A stretch of DNA of 64,000 nucleotides from Limonium bicolor. Its lineage: Eukaryota; Streptophyta; Magnoliopsida; Caryophyllales; Plumbaginaceae. Each line of letters opens with the position of its first letter. The stretch's first letter is position 1. The stretch lies in the NCBI GenBank assembly GCA_023374045.1, contig CM041779.1, positions 150,537,485-150,601,484 on the forward strand, written 5' to 3'. Positions 11,816-22,100 of the stretch are shown here, piece after piece. The notes under the pieces are model-generated. The model did not search any database, had not been told where the DNA came from, and saw only the letters and a program-made list of their open reading frames with translations. The position numbers and the translations under genes are program-made.

Positions 11816-11939
11816 AATTATGGTATCTTTTTTACTCGTATACCATGTTTATATGTGTTGTTTATGTTTATCTTAATAAGCGTTGTTTAACAGTTCACTT
11901 TTATTTCTCTTAATTTTTTTTGTTATTATCAGGTTGGTT

Positions 11940-12182
11940 TTTGAGTTAGAAATAGATCAGTGGGTCGGGTTAGCGGGTTGGGTCATCGGGTCGTATAAAC
12001 AAGCTAAAACAGGTTGGATTAGCGTGTAGGTTGTCGGTTGCTTCGTTTTGACCCGGGGTGGGTTCGGGTTGATCAAATTGAACCCGTAACGGGTTTAGGT
12101 CAGGTTCGGGTCGTGTAAAATTATTTTCAGGTCGGGTTCAGGTTATACTTAACCTGACCCAAAACCCGTTTTTGACAACCCT
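11940..12182 (+). mobile_element. right end of the hAT element (subterminal GGGTCGGG repeats and TIR)
   Basis: GGGTCGGGTT-type subterminal repeats lead to CCCGTTTTTGACAACCCTA at 12164-12182. Its reverse complement is the TAGGGTTGTCAAAAACGGG end typical of plant hAT elements. The element lies directly against the copia gag fragment. No matching left TIR or 8-bp TSD was found, so the other end is missing or lost. Confidence 0.65.
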
Positions 12183-12888
12183 ACATATATTTGCCCTGGT
12201 GATTGTATTAGTGACCACATAGTCATGAAGACACCTCTTACAACATAAGATTGGAACTCTCTGTTGGTTACATTGTGACCACTAACAGCCAAGGCAGAAG
12301 CAAGACTCTTAGCCTTATTAATATAGGTTGTAATGTCTTCATCGAGTTTTTTTGTGAGACTGGCAATCTTAAGATCCAATTGACCAAGATGTGCAGCATT
12401 TTTTGTAGAGAGGGATTCATGTAATTCCTTTCAAACTTCTACTGCACTCTCTAGCTCAACAACTTGACCCACAGTAAAGGGCGATAGAGAAAGGAAAATG
12501 ATCTTGATAAGGAGTTGATCTTGTTGGATCCAACTTAGGATTAGACTGATTATCAATGATTGTAGGTGACAGGGGTGAGATCCATCTAGAAACTTATATA
12601 GATCGTTTCCTTTCCAGAAGGGTACAACATACCCTTCCATAAACGAAAGTTATATTGATGTAATTTGACCAGACTCGCTATTTCGCTAATATGGATTGTG
12701 TACTTTGTGTTTTGACATGCGTAGATAATGAGGGAGTACCTAGTGCTAGAGTACTAGTCGGTGGAGGACTACCAAAACCAGTTTCCGACATTGGAACAAC
12801 GGATGAGGCATCCAATGCTTGGAGAAGAAGAGAAAACGAGATCCAGATCGGGATCTGAAAAAGAAATTGCCCCAACTAGCGACTAGTA
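12175..12888 (-). pseudogene. Ty1/copia gag N-terminal fragment
   Basis: On the minus strand the start MSETGFGSPPPTSTLALG (near 12791) is followed in other frames by copia gag N-terminal text (GNDLYKFLDGSHPC near 12590) and the UBN2-type block LDLKIASLTKKLDEDITTYI near 12330-12380. Integrase, RT and RNase H are absent. The fragment stops where the hAT end begins at about 12182. Frame changes show it is dead. Confidence 0.8.
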
Positions 12889-12900
12889 GTTGTGATACCA
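12889..12900 (-). other. primer-binding site of the copia fragment
   Basis: The minus strand reads TGGTATCACAAC directly after the LTR end, close to the TGGTATCAGAGC complement of initiator tRNA-Met used by most plant copia elements. Confidence 0.7.
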
Positions 12901-13072
12901 TGATGAAAAACGATTATGAAATAGTATGAATAGCTTTGTATTCCCTGGTGTACTCATATTATAAAGGATGTATATATAGAGTATTGTATTTGACTAGACA
13001 AGAGAGTGTAATGTTAGATGGTATGTAATGGACTTAACACAATAATAAACCTAACTTATTATGTTTCTATCA
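12901..13072 (-). repeat. 5' LTR (172 bp) of the copia fragment
   Basis: On the minus strand it opens TGATAGAAACATAATAAG and ends TTTTTCATCA against the primer-binding site. A TATA-like CTCTATATATACATCC lies near 12970. The short length suits small copia families. There is no second LTR in the window to confirm the ends. Confidence 0.62.
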
Positions 13073-13940
13073 TACCCAATCAATAGTATATATATATGTT
13101 TTTTACTCTATGATTTGATGTGATACAAGGGTGGTTGCACATGCGTTGAAGGTATAGTCAATCATGTTATTTTAATCTTGATTTGAGAATTGAGAATAAA
13201 TACTAAATAATTTGAAAATCCACCACCAGGTTATAGGATATTTCTAGTTCAACAAATATCCTAAAATAAAATCAGCCGGTTTCTATAACTTTAGACTCTT
13301 AACTCCGTTTACCTTAATTAATTTAAAAAATGTATTTACCCCTTGGCATTTACATAAGGTTGGCTCTGTTTGTCTCGACATTTGTAGTTGTTTTATTAGT
13401 GAAAGACTGCCTCGCTTCCCTGGCAACACGAATGATTTGAGGCCACCAATTCATAAGGCCAACTAATGCACGCTCGAGTACATATTAATGGTTATTATAC
13501 CTCTTAAGCAACTATATTAATTGTTACAACATTAGTTTTGTATAATTTTCTTAAGTATAAAAAACAACGGTTTTGTATAATTTTCTTCATTATATATATA
13601 TATATTGAACACTGACGAACGGTTCCAAGTAGATCGAACCTTTAATCTTAAGCATGCGATTGACAGATTAGACCTAGAATGAGAACATGCACACGCATGA
13701 TATTTTTATAAATTCAATAATTAACAAAGTGCTTAGTTGATGATGAATCAACTATAGCTAGTCTTAAAGCTTGATTTCTTTAAGATTTTGTGATCAAACA
13801 GCAACAACATCAACACGAAATAATGATGATGAATCATCTGGACATAGGAAATATAATTCAATACCATATACTATATGCTATATGGATGAGTCAGGATTAG
13901 AATTATATAGTCTTCCCGACAAATATTCTGTTCAGAAGTC
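13073..13940. other. AT-rich spacer, nothing recognised
   Basis: It contains a short (TA)n run at about 13592-13603 and no coding or terminal-repeat signal on either strand. Confidence 0.55.
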
Positions 13941-13944
13941 AAGT

Positions 13945-14400
13945 GATTGATATCCGAGTGGTGGAGGACTGAAGTAGGGGACGAAAGGTCCTAAGTTCGA
14001 ATCCTCTTACCACCCACTTTGGTGGGGAAAGGAGTTTATTCTCTTATTACTCATTCTGAGGGAGTGGAGGAATGGACTTTTCTCTCCGATTACCCAACCT
14101 GGTGGAGGAATGAAGTGTCGTGAAGGACGGTGGTGGGGGAAAGGAGTTTACTCTCCGATTACCCAGCCTGGAAGAGGAATGGATGACGTGTAAGAAGAGA
14201 TCAAGGAAAGGTCCCTAGGATAAGATCTCTCTAGGCTTTATTGTAAGATGTTCCGTGTAATGTCTGTGTAAGATAGGACTAGAAATGTTATGTAAGAGAG
14301 GTCCCTAGGACAAGATCTCTCTAGGCTTTATTGTAAGATGTTCCGTGTAATGTCTGTGTAAGATAGGACTAGAAATGTTATGTAAGAGTTGAGTCGGTGT
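13945..14400 (+). mobile_element. tRNA-derived SINE with internal tandem duplication
   Basis: A pol III A-box-like TATCCGAGTGGTGGAGG starts at 13951, and a B-box-like AAGTTCGAATCCT lies at 13993-14005, spaced as in a tRNA gene. No full tRNA fold follows. Instead there is a body with repeated GGAGGAATG and CTCCGATTACCCA(A/G)CCTGG segments, then a 90-bp unit present twice. This is the head-body layout of a plant SINE. The exact ends were not resolved. Confidence 0.62.
14209..14388. repeat. two 90-bp tandem units
   Basis: AGGTCCCTAGGA(T/C)AAGATCTC opens units at 14209 and 14299. The copies are almost identical through ATGTTATGTAAGAG, which indicates recent duplication. Confidence 0.95.
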
Positions 14401-14447
14401 TGTTTGATTTACCCTTGTGACACCCTAGGCCTTGTGAATGTAGTTAT

Positions 14448-15351
14448 TTGGCTACATCCAAAAAGATTTTAGTCAAATTAAAATACAAAATATCTTTTAT
14501 AATAGGGTAATTTTATAATTAATGAAATATAGTGGGATAAAATTGAAAATAGAAATAAACAAAGTGACTACGCTTAAGCCGCCGATTTCGTTTTTTTTTT
14601 CCTTTTATTTTTTTAATCTTTATTAAAACAACAATAATTTAAATTGTTGTAACTTTTAATATATAAGTTTAAAATGAAAAAATATTATATCATTGCTCAT
14701 CTAAATTCAAGCTCTTCAAAACAAGACCAGTCATGGATATGTTTTGACAACTTTAAAAAAAATTATTTTTACATGTATACCATGATATTTTAATGTGAGG
14801 ATGTATGTACATGTTTTAATGTGAGAATGTACATGTTTTAATGTGATGATGTACATGTTCAAATGTGAGAATGTACATATTTTTTAATGAACATCTGTAC
14901 ATGTTTGTATGGTCATCTGTACATATTTGAATGACTGTCTGTACAAGTGTTATTTCTTATATGTACAGGTTTTAATATAAGAATATACATATTTTGTGAT
15001 TCGTATAGGTTTATGTGACCTTCTGTATGTTTTTAATGTACATGTTTTTACGTGAGGATGTACATATTTTAGTGAACATTTGTACAGGTTTGTATGACCT
15101 TCTGTACAAGTTTTCTTTTATATTCTGTGCACTATACATATAAAAATAATTTTTTAAAAAGTTTTCAAAATATATCTATGACTGGTCTTGTTTTGAAGAG
15201 TTTTAATTTAGGTGAACAATGATATAATTTTTTTCATTTTGGACTTATATATCAAAAGTTACAACAATTTAAACTTGTGTGATATATTAAAAAAAATGGT
15301 GCGCGGGAGGGGCCGCTATAACCATATTTGGCTACAGGTACCTGTAGCCAA
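14448..15351. mobile_element. non-autonomous foldback element with long inverted arms
   Basis: Arms 14638-14779 and 15133-15273 are reverse complements over about 140 bp, for example GTCATGGATATGTTTTGA against its complement near 15170. The loop (14780-15130) holds a degenerate TGTTTTAATGTGAGGATGTACA array. The outermost TTGGCTACA at 14448 recurs inverted at 15343-15351, which suggests the true ends. No coding sequence is present. A clear TSD was not seen, so family assignment is open (MULE-like MITE is one option). Confidence 0.7.
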
Positions 15352-15354
15352 GAC

Positions 15355-16806
15355 GCTCTGATTATGTAGAAGGTGAGCATCTCTATTTTTCGATCTATCA
15401 ATGCCTCTATAATTAAGATCACGGAACTAAACCAAAGTGTGAGGATTAAGATCTGACATCATGAAGAATGTGCTCCATGTCATCCCGGACATCTGTTTTT
15501 TCTTGGAAACTATGGACGATAGAAAGACAATCTGAAGAGAGCTCAACCAATGAAGCTTCTAGCCTAATGGCCATATTGACACCCAAAAGAAGAGTTTTAG
15601 CTTCTTTAATTTGGGGTGACCACGACATCCTTTTTCTAACAATTCATGTCATTATCAAATTCAGCTCATGATCTCTACAAGTCACTCCCAACTAGGGCTG
15701 CCCAAAAAATTCTGAAACCGTGGTATCCTATCAAAACTGAAGTGAACCGTACCTGCTTTTAGGTTAACCGTATTGGTTCTTACAGTATGGTTAACCGAAC
15801 CGTGTAAATTGACCGGTTTCAGTTTCGGTAACGGTATTGAATTTTCTAGAACGGTTAACCGCTTGGTTAACCATGGTTAACCGATTATATAAACAATCAA
15901 AATATTCAAATATTAATGTCCACCTCATATAATAATTAATGTTAGCTATTGAGGTAATATGCACAATATTATATTTTTTGTCACATGTGTTTGATTTGTC
16001 ACTCATGATTTAGGTGAATGATCAATGTTGTACTATAATATTAATGGTATGGTTTTCATCAATAAAAAAAATACACGGCTACAAGGTTAACCGATAAAAC
16101 CGAACCGAAATAAAGGTTAACCGGTCTAAACGGAATGGTAATGGAATCACATTTTAGAAAACCGAATTAAACGGTTAACCGATCTAAATGGAATGGTAAT
16201 GGAATTGGATTTTAGAAAACCGAAAACCCGGTGAACCGAAAGCGGTTAACCGAATAAGGCGGTTAACCTACTATGGGCAGCCCTTCCTAACCCTGGAAAA
16301 TCGGAGTCCACACTCCCATCAACTGTGACTCGTATATCGATGCAGTGAGGTTCTTCCTCCTCTATAGAAAGTTGAGATCGAGTGAAGCTGACTGAATGAG
16401 CTGTATCCCAGAAAATATTCCGCGTGGTCCATACCCTGCTCGTAGGTCTGAGCTCTATTGTGAGTAATCTAGCCCTTTGCAAACCGAAATTTGCATAATA
16501 ATATTATGACTTGATCTTTATCACCAGTTGTCTTATCAAGACATACTGAAGTAAACCAGTCCAATAAGACAACATCATTAGTGACCTATTTGGGATGTTG
16601 AAGCCTATCCAAATCCCACCACTGCTTAACCACATGGCAACTGACAAAAACATGAGCCAAATTATCAAAACCGCCACAAATAACGTATTTATCAAGAAGA
16701 GTGTTCCCGCATCTATGAGCAAGAACTGATCCATAGGGGATAACACAATGGAGAAGCTTCCAAGCAAACATCCAAACTCTTGGAGGGAAATTCCTTTTAC
16801 GACAAT
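15355..16806 (-). pseudogene. LINE ORF2 C-terminus: zf-RVT and RNase H, split by a MITE
   Basis: On the minus strand, NFPPRVWMFAWKLLHCVIP near 16745-16800 opens a zf-RVT domain, with a CHVVKQWWDLDRL tail near 16610. An RNase H domain follows: the first Asp region VDGSVDSDFPGLG (16285-16330), a second block KEAKTLLLGVNMAIR (15545-15600) and SSDCLSIVHSFQ (near 15510). A 591-bp hAT MITE (15694-16284) lies exactly between VDSDFPGLG and VTCRDHE. Removing it with one TSD copy joins them in frame. Several other stops are present, and the upstream RT and endonuclease are missing. Confidence 0.85.
15694..16284. mobile_element. hAT-type MITE (591 bp) with 8-bp TSD
   Basis: The terminal inverted repeats are AGGGCTGCCCA and TGGGCAGCCCT. 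Flanks TCCCAACT (15686-15693) and TCCTAACC (16285-16292) agree at 6 of 8 positions, as an aged 8-bp hAT TSD would. The interior is full of CGGTTAACCG-type subterminal motifs and has no transposase. Clean reconstruction of the LINE frame on removal supports the ends. Confidence 0.85.
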
Positions 16807-19193
16807 TTTTTTTTTGAAACTCAATATTATATTAACAATCTCAAAAAAGAGACTTAACCCAAGGACACCAATATTTCATTTGAATTCGTAGTCGAGTGCA
16901 TAATTATATCCCCAATTTTAGAAGATGCTACTATGGGAATCAATTATCTTAACATATTATGGTCAAAAGATGATTAAAAAATGAACTTGCATAAGGTGAA
17001 ATTTCAAACAAGATTGACTAGCCTTAATGAAGAAAAGAACTTCATCTATTACTATCTAGGTTAACTAAATTAGGATAACTTTCATAATATTAAAAAACAC
17101 TTTGTAAGAGAAAGTTGATTTACTTGGTGATCTCCTATGTTTCATCAACAAAAACTTGTACTTCAGTTGGTATATCATAATGCATCTAAGTATCTCATAC
17201 CTACAACGCTCATGTATTTGAACTCGAACTCAAACTGGCAAAGCCTTGATCAAATTTATCTTTGATGCCCAAATTTGGATGGGTCTATGTCATATTATGT
17301 CCAATTATTTTCTATTCTAGGTTTCTAATTCAACTTGGGTCACAAAATCTCACTATTTTAGATTATACACAACGGAATCCTAAGTCTAAAGGGGGCTTGA
17401 TATGGGCTACTTTTAAGGAAAGTACACTATATAACTTGTTTTTGAAAAATTAGCTTGTAATCTATACATTTAATTCGAAACTATTACACCTTTGAGGGAA
17501 TCCTATTCAACTAATATGTTTTCAAATCAGTATAATGTATGCGCAAGTAGTTGAAACATGATCCAAGAATAACGACGGTGTCTAATTGAATCAATAAACT
17601 ATGACTATGACCTTTTCTCGTGTGTGCCTATGTTCTAGAAGCCCTTCCCGCTTCCACAAGTCTTCTTCAACAACTAAGGTAGTAGATCCTTCAACTACAC
17701 CTAAACACAACACCAAAGCAACTAGCCAAACGTAAACAACAAAGGAACCATCACTGAGGCTCCTCAAAACAACAAAAGCAACTAAGAAAAAGGATACTCT
17801 TTAACATCCAAAGTAAGATCAGAAGACCAAAAAAACAAGGTCCCAGTTGAAATAGCCGATTCACCATATTGTAGCATGACAGGGACAACTAATTTTGTCC
17901 ATTTGTCCCAACCCCTAAAGCAGAACACAAAACACACTGCCTAACAACACATATACAACAGTCATCCATCTCAAATTTCCATCAATTAGATCTTATACCC
18001 CACCAACAATGAATGTATCTTCTTTACTATGCATGCATAGTTTCCACCCACATGTAGGACCAGACATGCAGAGCTTTGCAAACAAGACCAGATGCAAAAC
18101 CTCATGCACCATAACATGCAGAGAAGTTCTCATCATTCACAACTGCAAAATGGGTGCCAAGACCGCAAGAATTATACTACGTAAGCTGCATCTTGTTGGT
18201 GGAAAAGTTTGTTGTCGATGGAGTGTACTAGGTGTACATGCCACTATTGTTGCATCTGTAGACAACGCCGGGTGAGAACCACCGGCACAACACTGATCAT
18301 TGGAGCTCCCAAATTTGCTAGTAGAGGGGGATCGGGACGCTTGGTTCTGGTGCTCCGTTCTCGTCTCCCCTTGGTAGGAAGATATTGATGAAAGTTGCAG
18401 AGATGGAAACGGGAACGGATGTGCCAGAAAACCATTGAAGCCTCTAAATGACTTCACCGACGGTCGACTAATTGTTTCCTCGAACCACTTCGATGACCAC
18501 CATTGAACAAGCAAAACCCGTCCACGTTACTTCCTTGTGCTTCTTACTCAGTACAATGGAAGAGAGCATCCTCTCGGTGACTGTGAGACCCTTAACATCC
18601 GAAACTAAAAGTAGGACAACTGGAAAAAAAAACTAGTAATAAAGGTAGAACCACAAAATCTAGTAAAAGGGTGACCGTTTTAGAAGAAGGTTGTTGAAGA
18701 TTAAGACATGGAACAAGTATTCAACAAGTAGAGAAGAAGGAAGCCTAAAGACGGAGGAGAAAGGGGAGAAAGAAGAAACCACTAGAGAAAGGACTTATGA
18801 TCTCAACAAGATTTCAGAGCAAACTACATTAATCTGCTAAAATGGTGGTAAATTGTGAGGAGCAGTAGGACCAAGAAGAAAAAAGAAGCTCCCGCCTTAG
18901 GGAGAAAGAAGCTCCTGCCTTAAGGAAAAGAAATAATATTCTAGATTAATGATTTAGATTCTAGGTTGGACTCTAAAAATTGTTTCCATCAATGTTAAAA
19001 AATAAAACTAAGACTTGAACTTAGTAGTTCCTACTTGCGCAAGTTTGTATTTATGATTACAATATTTTTAACTTTTAACATTTTATTCAATTTTGTTTTA
19101 TTTACACCACACTTTATTTAATTATTTTTTTATAAAATACTCTAAAAAAACTTCAGAACATATTAGACTTTTTTCAAAATCCAACCAACCATT
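16806..19193. other. intergenic; LINE/SINE-like scraps, no gene recognised
   Basis: A T-run at 16806-16815 followed by GAAACTCAATATTATATTAAC looks like the 3' tail of another minus-strand LINE, but no TSD was found. The stretch 17150-17225 (CTTCAGTTGGTATATCATAA, then ATTTGAACTC) resembles a degenerate tRNA-derived SINE head. An open minus-strand stretch at 18137-18514 encodes no recognised domain. The interval is the left flank of the large LTR element. Confidence 0.45.
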
Positions 19194-19198
19194 ACTTC
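19194..19198. repeat. left TSD ACTTC of the giant element
   Basis: ACTTC directly precedes the TGTGGAGGG LTR end. Confidence 0.9.
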
Positions 19199-22100
19199 TG
19201 TGGAGGGTGATTTTTCGGTATGAGGGGGTCTGTCTAAATGGTTCTTGACTGAAAAGCCTAGATCCTAAAATGCCATTCCGTGGAGGGTGAAAACCCGTTA
19301 TTCTGGCAGCCCTCAAATACCTACTAAATCGTCCGTCTTTCCCAGAAAGCATAAAGGGGAGTGCAAGTGTGCACTACACCCGCTCTCGATGGGCTCCACG
19401 CGGACTTATGCCCTAAGGGCGGAAATTGACTAAAGTCGCCACCTAGTTTGACCTAAGGAACTAGGAAGGAAGAAGAAGGGTTCTAAGAACCGTTAATTGA
19501 CTCTGATGATTTATTGCCTATGGATAGGACTTATCTGATCATACCAGAGATTCTGTGTGGGTTCGCACTGGGTTACACCCCTTAGAAGTGGCGACGACCA
19601 CGACTTCGGATTAGTGCCCGAGGAAACCTCGGTCTCCAATTGTCGGGATTGTCTTCTTTCAAAACCTTGTTAAAGAGATTCATTTATAAGCCAAGGATAG
19701 GATTAGGACGAAAAGAGAGAAAAAGTGAAAGAGGCGAGCTTTTCTGCCAAGCTAACGCCAAAAAGAAGAATTGGGGAATTCGGATGAGCATAGAATGAAG
19801 ATTTGAAAAAATCTGGGGTTGAGTGAATAAACAATACTTGGAGTCTGATAGTTTGAAGTTTGTGAGAGCCGAAGAAGGTTTGAGTGTTTTGAGGGGTATG
19901 AAGAACACCTTAGAGGGGAAAAGGGTTTCTTGTTTAGAATGGGGTCGCACCCTAGATGGGCTGCCTACGTACTCAATTCCCTGTTGAGATCAGACCTTAC
20001 GTAGTTCACGAATGTTTGGGATTTTTGGGGATTTTGAAGAGTTTTGGAGTTTCGGGTGTGAGAGGTTAGTCTGTGAGACGCTCGGGTATGTGAGACGTTT
20101 GAAACCTTGAGATGTCGAAGTCTGTGAGACGCTCGGATCTGTGAGACGCTCGGGTCTGTGAGATGCTCAGGTCTGTGAGAAATTCGAATCATTGAAATAA
20201 CAAAGTTTATGAGACAATCGGGTCTGTGAGACATTCGAATGTGCGAGGGTAATTGGATTTTGAGGGATGATTTGAGTCCATGAAGTTGGGAATTATTTGG
20301 GATTGAAATGAATTTATTGAATCGGAATTTGAAATGGGTTTTCGAAGTGAATGAATTTTTGAATTGAGTTGAGATTGGATGAAGTTTGAATGAATTGGAA
20401 TTGAATGAATTGGAATTGAGATGAATTTGGAATTGAATTGAATTTGAATTGAGATGAATTTGGAATTGAATTGAATTTGAATGGGAATTGAAATTGAAAG
20501 TTAACTGTATTTGCATTGAGATGAATTTGTGTTGAAGTTGAATTGGAATTGGAATTGAAATGGATTTGAATTGAATTTGGTTTGGGCCGAGATTGGAAAA
20601 CGGGTCGGGTCAAAGTTAGGCTGGTCAAAGCTGGGTTGGTCAAAGTTGGACCGAGTCAAGGTCAAAGTTCGGTCAAGTCAAACTTGGGGTCAAGTCAAAG
20701 TTTCAGGTCATAGTCAAAGTTTTGTTCAAGGCAAATTGGGCCTTGTTGGGGTTTCGGGCCGAATGGGCCTGGTTTGGGCTTTTGGACTGAATGGGCCTTG
20801 TTTATGCTTTTGGGCTGAATGGGCCTTGTTTATGCTTTTGGGCTGAATGGGCCTTGTTTAGGCTTGAAATGGATTTGGGTCGAATTGGGCTTGGGTCCAA
20901 AATGGGTTTGGTTTGAATTGGGCTTGGGTCTGAAATGGGTTTAGGCCCAAAATGGGTTTGGGTTGAATTGGGCTTGGGTCTGAAATGAAATGAAATAAAA
21001 TGGGTTGAATTGGATTTGAATCAGGTTTGAATTGAAATGAATTGGGTTGAATTCGATTTGAATCGGGTTTGAATTGAATTGAATTGATTTTGAATTGAAA
21101 TAAATTGGACTGAATTTGATTTGAATCTGGTTTGAATTGAAATGGGTTGGACTGGGTTAAATTGAATTGGAATGGGTTGAATTGAATCAGAATGAATTTA
21201 ATTAGAATGAATTGAATTAGAATTGAAATGGGCTGAAATTGAATTGGAGTGAATTTAATTGAATTTGAATTAGGCTTGAATTGAATTGAATTGAATTGGG
21301 CTTGAATTGAATTGGGCTTGAATTGAATTGAGATGAATTGAGTTGGATTAAGTTTTGGGCAGATTTGAATTTGGGGCGATTAGGCTTTTGGGCCAGGTCG
21401 ACAATTGTCGTTGGGCCAAGGAAGGGTATTGGGCCAAGTTTTATAGAATGGGCTGTTTTCGGACTTGAGACTTTGGAAATGAATTGCTCTTACTTTTTTT
21501 ATATACATAATTTAGATGTGTTTTAAGGTTTAGGGTGTCACCTTGACCAAGAAGGACATATGACCCACTAAGTGCCAAGGGACTCCACTATCCTAATGGC
21601 TTGGACCTAAGGGCATAACTAGGGCTTAGATAGTAAAGTTTGTACAATGAAATGGAACGAATTTTGCAATGAGGCTGGATATACAATATATACACATATA
21701 ACACAGAGACAATCATATCAAAATCACTGAAGACACGACGATTGATCAGATCAAATAATAATAACAACCGACTGAATAACAAATATATTCACAGTTATTT
21801 CAAGTGATGTATACATGGGATGAAAATTTGAAAGCTATCTAGATGACAAATCATACATTCAAATCTAAACTCTCAAAAAGTATATGTATGGGTTGCTAAT
21901 CAATTATTTCTTATGCTATTTATTATCTCTCAATAGTCCATCAAAGGTTGCCAAGCAAGAGAATAATGTAAAGGTCATGGGAAGAAGTCATAAGAATGAG
22001 AACTGATACAAATACAAATAAGAACTTCAAATCTAAAGCTGCTATGGGGGTCGCATTGACGCCGCCTCACGCTGATAGGGTCAGCAAGAAGTGCACGACA

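Noticed and set aside
16806..16850. Separate LINE insertion at the T-run
   Set aside because: The tail-like sequence is suggestive, but no TSD and no coding sequence follow it.
17150..17225. Degenerate tRNA-like head (SINE candidate)
   Set aside because: A-box-like and B-box-like words are present, but neither matches well and no body, tail or TSD was seen. It is mentioned only within the intergenic entry.
20314..20643. Asn/Ser/Phe-rich minus-strand frames at 19965-20643 and 47285-47632
   Set aside because: They are by-products of the GAATT low-complexity tract in the LTRs, with different lengths in the two copies.
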